From Brevibacillus_C sp046036945 (GTDB lineage: Bacteria > Bacillota > Bacilli > Brevibacillales > Brevibacillaceae), in contig NZ_JBJQOQ010000023.1 in the NCBI RefSeq assembly GCF_046036945.1, forward strand, positions 23,307 to 87,306: a stretch of DNA of 64,000 nt. Direction: 5' to 3'. Every line of letters starts with the position of its first letter. Position 1 is the stretch's first letter. The notes below the pieces were generated by a model. It was not told the DNA's origin. It did not search any database and saw nothing but the letters and a program-made list of their open reading frames with translations. Shown one piece after another: positions 34,635 to 42,363 of the stretch. A program made the translations under genes and the position numbers.

Positions 34635-35453
34635 ATGAATAGCGAGTTATTTTACAAGCAGCCCAAGACGCTTCTGAATAAAGGTACAGGATTTCTTTCG
34701 GATTACAGCCATTCCCTGAATCCCTATACAGGCTGTTCCTTCGGCTGTTCGTACTGCTATGTGCGGCAAATGCCGGTATCCACTTTTCGCCAGCGGGAAT
34801 GGGGGACGTGGGTCGACATCAAGCAGGAAGCAGCTGAACTGCTGCGCAAAGAACTACGCAGAGCCAAGGTAAAAGGCAGGGTCACAATTTTTATGTCCTC
34901 CAGTACAGACCCTTATCAGCCGATTGAGCATCAAGAGAAGGTGACCAGATCTTTGCTCGAGGTCATGGCAGAAGATCCGCCCGACTTACTGTTAGTTCAG
35001 ACCCGGAGCCCGCTCGTCCGCAGAGATATTGACCTGCTGCAGCTCCTTGGAGATAAAGTTCGCGTCAGCATGACTGTAGAGACGGACCTGGACGAGATCC
35101 GCAAGCGATTTACCCCGAATGCGCCGCCCATTGCGGCAAGGTTGCAGACGCTTCAACTGCTCGCTGATGCAGGCATCGCTACGCAGGCTGCCATCGCACC
35201 GGTATTGCCGAGCAGTGAAGCATTTCCAGACAAGCTGCGGCCGCTGGTCGATCGCGTCTGTGTGGATGATTATTTTATGGGGGACGGCAGCGGCGGCAAG
35301 CGCACGCGCAATCTGGGGATCCGCTCCCTGTACGAAGAGTGGGGCTTGGAAGAATGGTATGATCCTTTTGCCTATCAGATCGTGTACGACAGGCTGAAAC
35401 GCGTTTTTCCCGAGGAGCAGATCTATGTTAGCCGGCAGGGTTTCGCACCATAG
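34635..35453 (+). CDS. SPL-family radical SAM protein
   Basis: 272 residues with the radical SAM cluster motif C-S-F-G-C-S-Y-C-Y-V (C-x3-C-x2-C, near 33-42), preceded by N-P-Y-T-G and followed by the S-S-S-T-D-P-Y-Q-P-I-E block typical of the Rv2578c/SplB-like family. It binds a 4Fe-4S cluster and SAM. It is shorter than spore photoproduct lyase (about 340 residues), so it is an SPL relative of unknown substrate rather than SplB itself. 58 bp after the oxygenase, likely the same operon. Confidence 0.83.
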   Translation: MNSELFYKQPKTLLNKGTGFLSDYSHSLNPYTGCSFGCSYCYVRQMPVSTFRQREWGTWVDIKQEAAELLRKELRRAKVKGRVTIFMSSSTDPYQPIEHQEKVTRSLLEVMAEDPPDLLLVQTRSPLVRRDIDLLQLLGDKVRVSMTVETDLDEIRKRFTPNAPPIAARLQTLQLLADAGIATQAAIAPVLPSSEAFPDKLRPLVDRVCVDDYFMGDGSGGKRTRNLGIRSLYEEWGLEEWYDPFAYQIVYDRLKRVFPEEQIYVSRQGFAP

Positions 35454-35493
35454 CGAACTTTCTAGCCAGCTTTTGTTGTAGCAAAGGTTTGAT

Positions 35494-35801
35494 TTGACTA
35501 TTTTTCACAGATCGTGTAAAGTTGCAGGTAATACGAAGAACGGAAGGGTGAAACGACTACGATGAAGTGCTAATCCTATTTACGCAAGCCAACCATTGAA
35601 GGCATTTTTTAGCAGATGAACGTCTCTGCTTTCTTCTTGATGCCTTCGATCAGCGCTTCGGAATAGGATTGGATTTCTGTAGTTGAACCCAAAAGGAGCA
35701 GTCTCTTTTTGGCGTTCACCTATACTTATGCCTCCTATTCTGAATGCAGATAGGGGGCAATTTTATTGCCCCTGTAATTGGTAAAAATAGGGGTGATCCG
35801 T
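35494..35801 (+). promoter_or_regulatory. Promoter and structured regulatory leader of the ABC-F gene
   Basis: TTGACT (35494-35499) and TAAAGT (35517-35522, 17-nt spacer) form the promoter. The leader has a tiny ORF (GTG 35548, five codons, or ATG 35562, three codons) behind GGAAGGG. Nested complementary arms follow: AATCCTATT/AATAGGATT (35572-35580, 35662-35670), GAAGGCAT/ATGCCTTC (35598-35605, 35640-35647) and AGCAGA/TCTGCT (35611-35616, 35625-35630). A final hairpin GGGGCAA/TTGCCCC (35754-35760, 35766-35772) competes with pairing of CCCCT (35769-35773) to the ribosome site AGGGG (35789-35793). This is the layout of an antibiotic-induced attenuation leader. Confidence 0.6.
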
Positions 35802-37376
35802 ATGATGTTAGTAGAAGCGCGCAACATCAAGCACTATGTAAAGGACCGTCTGTTGCTGAATATCGATCAATTGCAGATTCATAAACATGACCGGATCGGA
35901 TTGGTTGGCCGCAATGGCAGCGGAAAAACGACGTTGTTAAACGTATTGGCCGGAACGTTATCTCCGGATAACGGGACAGTGGTCCGCCATGCTCAATGTG
36001 AGCTATTGCCCCAGCTAAAACGAACGGATACGACAAAAAGCGGCGGAGAAGTGACCCAGGCCTACATCAATGAGGCCATCGTCAAGGCGCCGGAAATCTT
36101 ATTTGCAGACGAACCGACCACCAATCTCGATACGGAGCATATCGAATGGCTGGAAAAGAAACTGGACCAGTGGAAAGGGGCATTCGTCGTCGTATCTCAT
36201 GACCGGGCCTTTCTGGATGCCCTCTGCACCACGATATGGGAGGTCAGTGAAGGCCAGGTCAAAGAGTATAAGGGCAGCTACAGCGATTACGCAGCCCAAA
36301 AAGAGCTGGAGCATCGTCAAAGGTTAGCAGCTTATGAAAAATATGAACTGAAGAAAAAACAGTTGGAAGATGCATTGGAATTAAAGGAGAGAAAAGCCGA
36401 CAAAGCGACAAAGGCTCCAAAACAGGTAAGCAGATCGGAATCCAAAATAACGGGTGCCAAGCCGTACTTTGCCAAAAAACAAAAGAAGCTGCAAAAAACG
36501 GCAAAGGCCATTGAAACGAGATTAGAAAAGCTGGAAAAAGTGGAGAAACCGAAAGAAATCCCCGCAATTAAAATGAATTTGTCCAATAAAGACGCGTTTA
36601 AAGACCGCATCATTCTCCGCGTGCAAGATGTTTCTGGTGCCATTGGCGAACGAGTACTTTGGAACAAAACGAGTTTTCATGTGCGCGGCGGCGATAAACT
36701 GGCGATTATCGGCCCGAATGGAAGCGGAAAAACCACGCTTGTGAAAAAGGTCATCGATCAAGAAGAAGGTATCGCGATCTCTCCGGCCGTGAAAATGGGT
36801 TACTTTAGCCAAAACGTAAACATAGTGGATGTTGAAAAGTCGATTTTGGAAAATGTCAGCTCCACTTCCAAACAGGATGAAACAACCATTCGAACGGTCC
36901 TTGCAAGACTGCATTTCTTTCGGGACGATGTATATAAGCTGGCTGGGGTTTTGAGCGGGGGAGAACGGGTAAAAGTAGCACTTGCGAAAATCTTTTTGAG
37001 TGACAGCAATACGCTCATTTTGGATGAACCGACGAATTTTCTTGATATTGAAGCTGCTAGCGCTTTGGAATCGCTCTTGAAAGAGTACGAAGGAACCGTG
37101 ATCTTCGTCTCCCATGACCGCCGACTCATCGAAAATGTCGCTACACGGATCTTGGCCATTCGCAATAGAGAGGTTGGGCTTTTCGAAGGAACCTATGCCC
37201 AATATAAACAGGATGAACCTCAAAAAAACCGAAATACAACCGAAGATAAACGGCTCGTGCTCGAAACGAGAATCACAGAAGTTCTCAGTCGATTAAGTAT
37301 CGAACCAAGTGAAGAACTGGAAAAGGAGTTTCAATTCCTTTTAGAAGAAAAACGGAAACTGAACACGTCTGGATAG
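35802..37376 (+). CDS. ABC-F ribosomal protection protein (VmlR/Vga/Msr type)
   Basis: 524 residues, two ABC ATPase domains and no membrane segments. Domain 1: Walker A G-R-N-G-S-G-K-T (near 38-45), an unusual K-S-G-G-E-V-T-Q signature, A-D-E-P-T-T-N-L-D. A long charged linker rich in Lys/Glu (about 175-260) corresponds to the antibiotic-resistance domain. Domain 2: G-P-N-G-S-G-K-T, L-S-G-G-E-R-V-K-V, L-D-E-P-T-N-F-L-D. The short first signature block and the linker match VmlR-like proteins that dislodge lincosamides, streptogramin A and pleuromutilins from the ribosome. Start at ATG 35802 behind AGGGGTGAT. The structured leader supports drug-inducible expression. Confidence 0.85.
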   Translation: MMLVEARNIKHYVKDRLLLNIDQLQIHKHDRIGLVGRNGSGKTTLLNVLAGTLSPDNGTVVRHAQCELLPQLKRTDTTKSGGEVTQAYINEAIVKAPEILFADEPTTNLDTEHIEWLEKKLDQWKGAFVVVSHDRAFLDALCTTIWEVSEGQVKEYKGSYSDYAAQKELEHRQRLAAYEKYELKKKQLEDALELKERKADKATKAPKQVSRSESKITGAKPYFAKKQKKLQKTAKAIETRLEKLEKVEKPKEIPAIKMNLSNKDAFKDRIILRVQDVSGAIGERVLWNKTSFHVRGGDKLAIIGPNGSGKTTLVKKVIDQEEGIAISPAVKMGYFSQNVNIVDVEKSILENVSSTSKQDETTIRTVLARLHFFRDDVYKLAGVLSGGERVKVALAKIFLSDSNTLILDEPTNFLDIEAASALESLLKEYEGTVIFVSHDRRLIENVATRILAIRNREVGLFEGTYAQYKQDEPQKNRNTTEDKRLVLETRITEVLSRLSIEPSEELEKEFQFLLEEKRKLNTSG

Positions 37377-37403
37377 GTTAACAAACATGTCCTAAATGAC
37401 AAT

Positions 37404-37444
37404 GGGCGGTTCTTCTTGCCTCGACACAGGAGAATCGCCCTTTT
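37404..37444 (+). terminator. Terminator of the ABC-F gene
   Basis: Stem GGGCGGTTCT / AGAATCGCCC (with one G-U pair; 37404-37413, 37431-37440) followed by TTTT, 28 bp after the stop. Confidence 0.8.
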
Positions 37445-37469
37445 AAATATGTATGGCAGCATCAGAACC

Positions 37470-37526
37470 TTGACAAGAAATTACAATTATGATCTAATAT
37501 GAATGAATTAAAAAATATTCATTCAT
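37470..37526 (+). promoter_or_regulatory. tetR promoter with autoregulatory operator
   Basis: TTGACA (37470-37475) and TAATAT (37495-37500, 19-nt spacer). Overlapping the -10 is a perfect inverted repeat ATGAATGAAT-N8-ATTCATTCAT (37499-37526), ending 17 bp before the ATG. The same palindrome recurs at 38986-39015, so it is the likely operator of the TetR protein encoded here. Confidence 0.75.
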
Positions 37527-37543
37527 GAGAGGTTCGTTATTAA

Positions 37544-38116
37544 ATGGATAAAAAAAAGATCATCTTTGATTGCGGTTGGGAATTATTCCATTCCAGAGGA
37601 TTCAAAGACACGAATATCTCAGACATTGCAAAAATGGCGGGAATAGCGGTAGGTACTTTTTATAACTACTATTCCTCGAAAGAGAAATTGTTCTTTGAGA
37701 TTTATATGAAAGAAAACGAGAAATTTAAAAAGCGTATTTTCGAATCCCTTGACATGAATCAAGATCCCGTAACGCTTGTGAGACAAATCGTGGAGCAGAA
37801 CATCAGTGCTATGAACTCAAATAAAATACTTAAAGAATGGTACAACCAGGATCTCTTCCGGGAACTGGAACACTATTATGAAGAAGTCAAAGGGGATGAT
37901 GATTCCATCCGCAGCCTATATTCTGGATTATTTAAAAAATGGAAAGCGGAAGGAGCAATACGAGACGATATTGATGATGAGCTTTTGCCCGCCTTTTTCG
38001 ACTCGTTAGCCTATATCGATGCACACAAGGAAGAAATTGGGCTTCGCCATTTTCCACAGTTGATACAGTATTTGGCGGAGTTTATCATGAAAGGCTTAAC
38101 GGATTTCAAAAAATAG
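37544..38116 (+). CDS. TetR/AcrR-family transcriptional regulator
   Basis: 190 residues. N-terminal TetR helix-turn-helix (residues 4-50): L-F-H-S-R-G-F-K-D-T-N-I-S-D-I-A-K-M-A-G, then G-T-F-Y-N-Y-Y-S-S-K-E-K-L-F. The remaining helical domain binds the inducer and dimerises; its sequence is not informative about ligand. The palindrome over its promoter implies autorepression, and the copy at 38981 marks a second target. Confidence 0.87.
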   Translation: MDKKKIIFDCGWELFHSRGFKDTNISDIAKMAGIAVGTFYNYYSSKEKLFFEIYMKENEKFKKRIFESLDMNQDPVTLVRQIVEQNISAMNSNKILKEWYNQDLFRELEHYYEEVKGDDDSIRSLYSGLFKKWKAEGAIRDDIDDELLPAFFDSLAYIDAHKEEIGLRHFPQLIQYLAEFIMKGLTDFKK

Positions 38117-38208
38117 GATGAATACATCGGGAAACGAATACATTCACAGGGGATAGCGCCTACTAGCCTACAAACCAGCGTTTTCCCCTCAAAAAGGAGT
38201 ACTTTCAG

Positions 38209-38916
38209 TTGAATAATCCATTTCTACAGTCTGACCATGAACTTATGGAAACGCAAGTAAACGTCCTATTTAAGCACAATGAGGTAGGTCGCATGACCAC
38301 GATAAACGAATCTAGTGCTGGGAGCGCACCTCGATTTTTCCTTGGTATCACCAAGCAGGGTAATGTTGTAAGGTACCATGAAACACTTGATGAAGGTGTT
38401 ATCAATGAATTGGAACAGTTTGTCGAAAAAGCATCGTGGTTGGATGCTCCCAATCAAGTGAATATGGCTGAAATTATACAAGTTTTAAGTAAGGACAGAC
38501 CACTTGATCGTGTCTACTTAGGCCCGGCTTATGTATTCCCTGACTTGAGAGGTCGTTCTACGCAAGCGGTACGAATTACGCATAAGAACATAGAACTTTT
38601 AAGACAGTATTTTTCTGATTTTGTCGATGATGTTACCCATGGGCAACCTGTTTTCGCAATTGTTCAAAATCAAGTTGCTGTGTCCTTGTGCTGCAGTGCC
38701 AGAAACTCATCTATTGCTGCTGAAGCGAGTTTGCACACCGCTCGGGATTTCCGTGGCAACGGCTACGGTATGGAAGTATCGACAGCCTGGGCTGCCGAGA
38801 TACAAAATCAGGGGCGGATTGCTTTATATAGCACAGCATGGAATAATCTTGCCTCACAAGCTGTAGCAAAAAAGTTGAATCTGAGACAGTACGGTATAGA
38901 TTTACATTTTAGCTAA
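38209..38916 (+). CDS. GNAT-family N-acetyltransferase
   Basis: 235 residues. TTG start at 38209 with AAGGAG about 10 bases upstream; the next in-frame ATG (38245) lacks a ribosome site. The acetyl-CoA binding block is in the C-terminal half: H-T-A-R-D-F-R-G-N-G-Y-G (near 182-193; R/Q-x-x-G-x-G/A pattern), followed by Y-S-T-A-W-N-N-L-A-S-Q-A-V-A-K-K-L, typical of FR47-like acetyltransferases. The N-terminal 130 residues form an unrecognised domain. The acceptor is unknown. Codon use is more AT-rich than in the flanking operons, as is the whole 37.5-40.2 kb stretch. Confidence 0.72.
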   Translation: MNNPFLQSDHELMETQVNVLFKHNEVGRMTTINESSAGSAPRFFLGITKQGNVVRYHETLDEGVINELEQFVEKASWLDAPNQVNMAEIIQVLSKDRPLDRVYLGPAYVFPDLRGRSTQAVRITHKNIELLRQYFSDFVDDVTHGQPVFAIVQNQVAVSLCCSARNSSIAAEASLHTARDFRGNGYGMEVSTAWAAEIQNQGRIALYSTAWNNLASQAVAKKLNLRQYGIDLHFS

Positions 38917-38980
38917 CGTGTGGAGATCACAACAATGGAATCTTTCGAAACTCGACATCATCGATACGCAGTTTTTTTGT

Positions 38981-39020
38981 CCCAACATGAATGAATTATA
39001 AAATATTCATTCATGTTGGG
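38981..39020. promoter_or_regulatory. Extended palindrome containing the TetR operator
   Basis: Perfect 16-bp arms CCCAACATGAATGAAT / ATTCATTCATGTTGGG with an 8-nt AT centre. The inner ATGAATGAAT-N8-ATTCATTCAT core equals the operator at 37499. It lies 65 bp after the GNAT gene and 237 bp before the DUF4064 gene. Confidence 0.75.
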
Positions 39021-39256
39021 GATTATCCAAGACCAAGATACTTTACCGGGCAAAGATACTCCAAGCATCCTGTGAGGATGAAAAAAGGGGGTGATTCAAG
39101 TGAATCTTATACATCACTATCATCCAAATTGGAGGATAGATCAAAGGTTCTAAAATTGCGTCATCGACAATGCTTTTGGAACACCATTAAGACTCCGGAT
39201 AGCCGTGAAACTGGTGCCGTGGGAAAAATATCAATATTTTACAATGGAGGTCAAAC
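39021..39256 (+). other. Intergenic stretch without a supported gene
   Basis: An 89-codon open frame (38991-39260) begins inside the palindrome and reads as an unconvincing basic peptide. A GGGGGTGATTCAAG site near 39090 could serve a 20-codon ORF. Nothing here resembles a known protein, RNA or repeat. It may be degraded coding sequence. Confidence 0.4.
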
Positions 39257-39667
39257 ATGAAACGAACAGGGGAAATCGTGTTAAACATCATGGGAACTGC
39301 AACGAGTCTCATCATGGTTGTGATTGGCTTAGTTTTCTTATACCGCAAAGATAATGAAGCTTATTTGAACTATCTGCATGCGAATTGGAGTGATAGTGAA
39401 GTTGCTGCTACACTCGATCAGATGAACCAAGCTGGAACGATGTGGGTACTCCCCGGAATTATCGGCGCTGCTCTAGGTATTATTGCCATGATTTTATTGA
39501 AAGGCAAAGGTAGCCAGAAGCTCACAGGATGGATGCTGATGATTGTATCAGTGGCGGTTTGTATGATTTCGGTGTTCGGGTGCATCCCTGCCATGTTCTT
39601 TATTTTAGCCGGAATTATGGCGTTGGTTAGAAACCCAAATGTAAGACAGAAACAAGCCATTAGGTAA
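39257..39667 (+). CDS. DUF4064-type small membrane protein
   Basis: 136 residues with four hydrophobic helices (about 9-28, 62-81, 90-106, 107-124) and an N-terminal M-K-R-T-G-E-I-V-L motif typical of DUF4064 proteins of Bacilli. Function unknown. ATG is preceded by ATGGAGG. It is the first gene downstream of the second TetR palindrome and could be a regulated target. Confidence 0.72.
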   Translation: MKRTGEIVLNIMGTATSLIMVVIGLVFLYRKDNEAYLNYLHANWSDSEVAATLDQMNQAGTMWVLPGIIGAALGIIAMILLKGKGSQKLTGWMLMIVSVAVCMISVFGCIPAMFFILAGIMALVRNPNVRQKQAIR

Positions 39668-39677
39668 GGAATGATAA

Positions 39678-40043
39678 AGTCAGGCCGTCCTGCGTGACCA
39701 GACTGGCATACTTGTTGTTTCCACGACTTTGCGAGAGGTTTCGTGGAATCATTCCCGGCTGATAAGGGAAAATCTCGTGGAGGAAGTTTCTAAGTTAAAG
39801 CAGCTGCCCGGTCAGGATATTTTAGTCGCCGGCAGTTGTCAATTAGTAAACACGTTGATGCAACATGATCTTATAGATGAGTTTCGACTCATGGTGTTTC
39901 CTATTGTGGTAGGGAATGGAAAACGACTTTTTAGAGACGATAATGTTAGGAAGGTTTTAAAACATGTTGAAACAAAGACATTCTGTTCAGGTGTTACTGT
40001 CTTAACTTATCAGCCTCATCGGTCCGAAACCCATAATAAGTAA
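39678..40043 (+). pseudogene. Truncated RibD C-terminal/dihydrofolate-reductase-like gene
   Basis: The frame (stop at 39675) encodes only the C-terminal part of a RibD_C/YwjB-type reductase: V-V-S-T-T-L-R-E-V-S-W-N, then G-Q-D-I-L-V-A-G-S-C-Q-L-V, L-I-D-E-F-R-L-M-V-F-P-I-V-V-G-N-G-K-R-L-F. Intact relatives are about 180 residues and begin with a strand carrying the cofactor-binding start; here the first 60-80 residues are absent and no ribosome site is visible, so it is most likely a 5'-truncated pseudogene. Confidence 0.62.
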
Positions 40044-40215
40044 AAAATAGATGATAACGGGGTATCATTTGTTCCGGCTTTGCTTGTACATTCCAAGAAA
40101 AGTAGATTGATATGTAAGGAAAGTGAATATAGTAACCATAACTATTATTATGTAAACATTCCGCTTTCAGACCGATATTTCTGCCAAATGGTTCATGTGA
40201 AACACACTTTAGATT

Positions 40216-40240
40216 AAAACTCTCCAGTCGGAGGGTTTTT
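40216..40240 (+). terminator. Terminator upstream of the YtrA-like operon
   Basis: Stem AAAACTCTCC / GGAGGGTTTT (40216-40225, 40230-40239, one G-U pair), 4-nt loop, ending in five T. The remaining 40044-40399 gap holds the promoter described next and no gene. Confidence 0.75.
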
Positions 40241-40306
40241 GCATTTATATCCATACATTTGCTTCTCGTGACAGTTACGCTTTTATCATCCCTTTTTATA
40301 GTCCTA

Positions 40307-40339
40307 TTGTATTGTGTGTATTAAGTGATATAATACACA
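40307..40339 (+). promoter_or_regulatory. Promoter/operator of the GntR-ABC operon
   Basis: TTGTAT (40307-40312), 16-nt spacer, consensus TATAAT (40329-40334). A perfect inverted repeat TGTGTATTA-N7-TAATACACA (40315-40323, 40331-40339) spans the spacer and -10. This is the expected place for self-repression by the YtrA-type regulator encoded just downstream. Confidence 0.72.
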
Positions 40340-40399
40340 TAGAGAAACAAAACATCGACATTGTTTTCCCCGAACGGTCCATAGGAAGGAGGGAGTCGT

Positions 40400-40792
40400 T
40401 TGAATGAGGCACAAGTGGGCAAAATGCGGTTCCGGATCGATTTAAGCCAACCGTTGTACGAGCAAGTACTGGATCAGATTCGCAGTTCGATCGCGAAAGG
40501 AGAGATTGACTTGGGAGAGAAAATTCCTTCCGTGCGGGAGCTTGCACAAGCGTTAAAAATAAATCCCAATACCGTCATGCGGGCGTACCAGGAGCTTGAG
40601 CGGGACGGATTGACGGAAACGAGAAGAGGGCAGGGAACGTTTATTACGACCAAGGCCGAACAGGTGCAGACGATTCGGCAGGATTTGGCGGAAAAAGCCA
40701 TTGAGGAATTTTTGAACAAGATGAACAGCTTGGGGTATTACCTGCCCGACATTCAGGCGCTGATCGAAGAAAAAGGAGGGAGTCGGCGATGA
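40400..40792 (+). CDS. GntR-family regulator, YtrA subfamily
   Basis: 130 residues: a GntR winged helix (P-L-Y-E-Q-V-L-D-Q-I-R-S-S-I, then G-E-K-I-P-S-V-R-E-L-A-Q and N-P-N-T-V-M-R-A-Y-Q-E-L) and only a short helical tail, the hallmark of the YtrA subfamily that controls linked ABC exporters, often in response to envelope stress or peptide antibiotics. TTG start at 40400, with GGAGGG 8 bases before it. Its stop overlaps the ATPase ATG (ATGA at 40789). Confidence 0.85.
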   Translation: MNEAQVGKMRFRIDLSQPLYEQVLDQIRSSIAKGEIDLGEKIPSVRELAQALKINPNTVMRAYQELERDGLTETRRGQGTFITTKAEQVQTIRQDLAEKAIEEFLNKMNSLGYYLPDIQALIEEKGGSRR

Positions 40793-41487
40793 GCAACCAC
40801 GTGATCGAATGTCAGCATATCGTAAAAAAATACGGCTCCAAGTTTGCCTTAAACGACTTCACTGTATCGATACCAGCCGGGAAAGTAACCGGCGTACTCG
40901 GACCGAATGGCGCGGGCAAATCCACTTTCTTCCGCATGGTCATGGGGCTGATTCGTCCCGATCAAGGCAGCATGCAAGTACTCGGCAGCAGACCAGGGTG
41001 GCAGACAAACAAAGATATCGCTTACCTGCCGGACCGCGCCCGCTGGTATGCCGATCATACGGTTGTGAAGGCGATGCAGTGGGCGGAAAATCTCTTGCCA
41101 GGATTTAACCGGGAGCGGGCAGAGAAGCTGGCCGATTTTATGGGCTTGGATCGTTCGATGAAAGTGGCCGGCATGTCGCTCGGCCAGGAAGCGAGATTGA
41201 TGCTATTGATGTGCATCGCGCGAGACGTGCCGGTGATCTTGTTGGATGAACCGTTCTCCGGTATCGACATCATTTCGCGGGAGCACATCATCGGAACGCT
41301 GATCGACAACATCAGCGAAACGAAGCAGTCGATCTTGCTCAGTACCCATGAAATAGATGAAGCGGAAAGCTTGTTCGACCATGTGGTATTTATGGAGAAC
41401 GGACAGGTGCGGCTGGCGGGAGAAGCCGAGGTGCTGCGGGCAGAGCATGGATCGATGGAAACGCTGTACCGCAGTTTGTACCGGTAA
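40789..41487 (+). CDS. ABC exporter ATPase
   Basis: 232 residues. Walker A G-P-N-G-A-G-K-S (near 38-45), a slightly altered signature M-S-L-G-Q-E-A-R, Walker B I-L-L-D-E-P-F-S-G-I-D and switch S-T-H-E-I. It has no TOBE domain, consistent with an export system of the YtrB/BcrA type. Partner of the membrane protein 54 bp downstream. Confidence 0.87.
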   Translation: MSNHVIECQHIVKKYGSKFALNDFTVSIPAGKVTGVLGPNGAGKSTFFRMVMGLIRPDQGSMQVLGSRPGWQTNKDIAYLPDRARWYADHTVVKAMQWAENLLPGFNRERAEKLADFMGLDRSMKVAGMSLGQEARLMLLMCIARDVPVILLDEPFSGIDIISREHIIGTLIDNISETKQSILLSTHEIDEAESLFDHVVFMENGQVRLAGEAEVLRAEHGSMETLYRSLYR

Positions 41488-41541
41488 AATCGGCGATTGG
41501 CTCAACTGATAGCACTTGAAATGGTATAGGGAGGAATCAAG

Positions 41542-42285
41542 ATGGCCCAAAATGTTTTTATGTATCTTGTCAAGCACGACACGATCAAACGTCGGGCGAG
41601 GTCGAAAGAATACAGCCGCTGGTGGTTGGCATATCCAGTACTTGCCGCTCTGGTGGGCATTATCTATTTCACGATTTACGTGTCGAGCGGAGAGTTTCAG
41701 CCGCAGTACTTGCTGTTCTGGACATTTGCCCTGCCGTACGGCTTCTTTATGATCGCCTTTACGCGGACCCATCGGGAGAAGCAGAACGGCACCTTCGGAT
41801 GGTGGCTGTCGCTTCCGTATTCACGCTTTCTGCTCGTATCTGCCAAGTATACAGCCTCCGTTTTATACGGTATTTTCTTCGTCCTGATCGCTTTTGTCCT
41901 GACTACGCTGTTCTCGGGGTATGCCACCTTCTTGAATCCCATGTTCGGGGGAGATTTTTTCAAACAGTTTTTCAAAGCGGAGTTTGTCTGGTACGGATAC
42001 CTTCTCTGTTTTATCCCGTTTATGGCAGCGTACGGCCTGCTGACGGCATTCGTGAGCATGTCCTACTTAAAACCGCTGGTTCCCCTCATGTGGGTTGGCT
42101 TTGGCCTGTCGGGAAACGTGTTTATCTGGCTGACAACTAGTTGGCAGGCTTTTAAAGACGGGCCTAATCCGCTGCACTTCGCTCCTCAAGCTTGGAGCTG
42201 GTGGGGGATCCTTGCCAGTTTTGCGGCAGCAGGGCTGATGCTGGCTGCGTCAGCGAAGATTATCGAGAAGCAATTAAGATTGTAA
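41542..42285 (+). CDS. ABC exporter membrane subunit
   Basis: 247 residues, six predicted helices (around 28-46, 58-75, 99-123, 151-171, 178-198, 221-240). No conserved importer loop, in keeping with ABC-2-like exporters controlled by YtrA regulators. GGGAGG precedes the ATG. The substrate may be a peptide antibiotic or wall intermediate; nothing in the sequence decides. Confidence 0.78.
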   Translation: MAQNVFMYLVKHDTIKRRARSKEYSRWWLAYPVLAALVGIIYFTIYVSSGEFQPQYLLFWTFALPYGFFMIAFTRTHREKQNGTFGWWLSLPYSRFLLVSAKYTASVLYGIFFVLIAFVLTTLFSGYATFLNPMFGGDFFKQFFKAEFVWYGYLLCFIPFMAAYGLLTAFVSMSYLKPLVPLMWVGFGLSGNVFIWLTTSWQAFKDGPNPLHFAPQAWSWWGILASFAAAGLMLAASAKIIEKQLRL

Positions 42286-42363
42286 GCACGCCAGCTCGGC
42301 CCAAGGATTGAAAGAGAAAGTGACGAACTCATAATAGACGAACCTGCTAAGGAGGTTTTTGAT

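Noticed and set aside
34635..35453. Spore photoproduct lyase (splB)
   Set aside because: The protein is about 70 residues shorter than SplB and carries the Rv2578c-like T-D-P-Y-Q-P-I-E block, so it is a family relative only.
38991..39260. 89-codon open frame between the GNAT and DUF4064 genes
   Set aside because: It starts inside the perfect palindrome, has no ribosome site, and its translation is basic and low in hydrophobic residues, without family resemblance.
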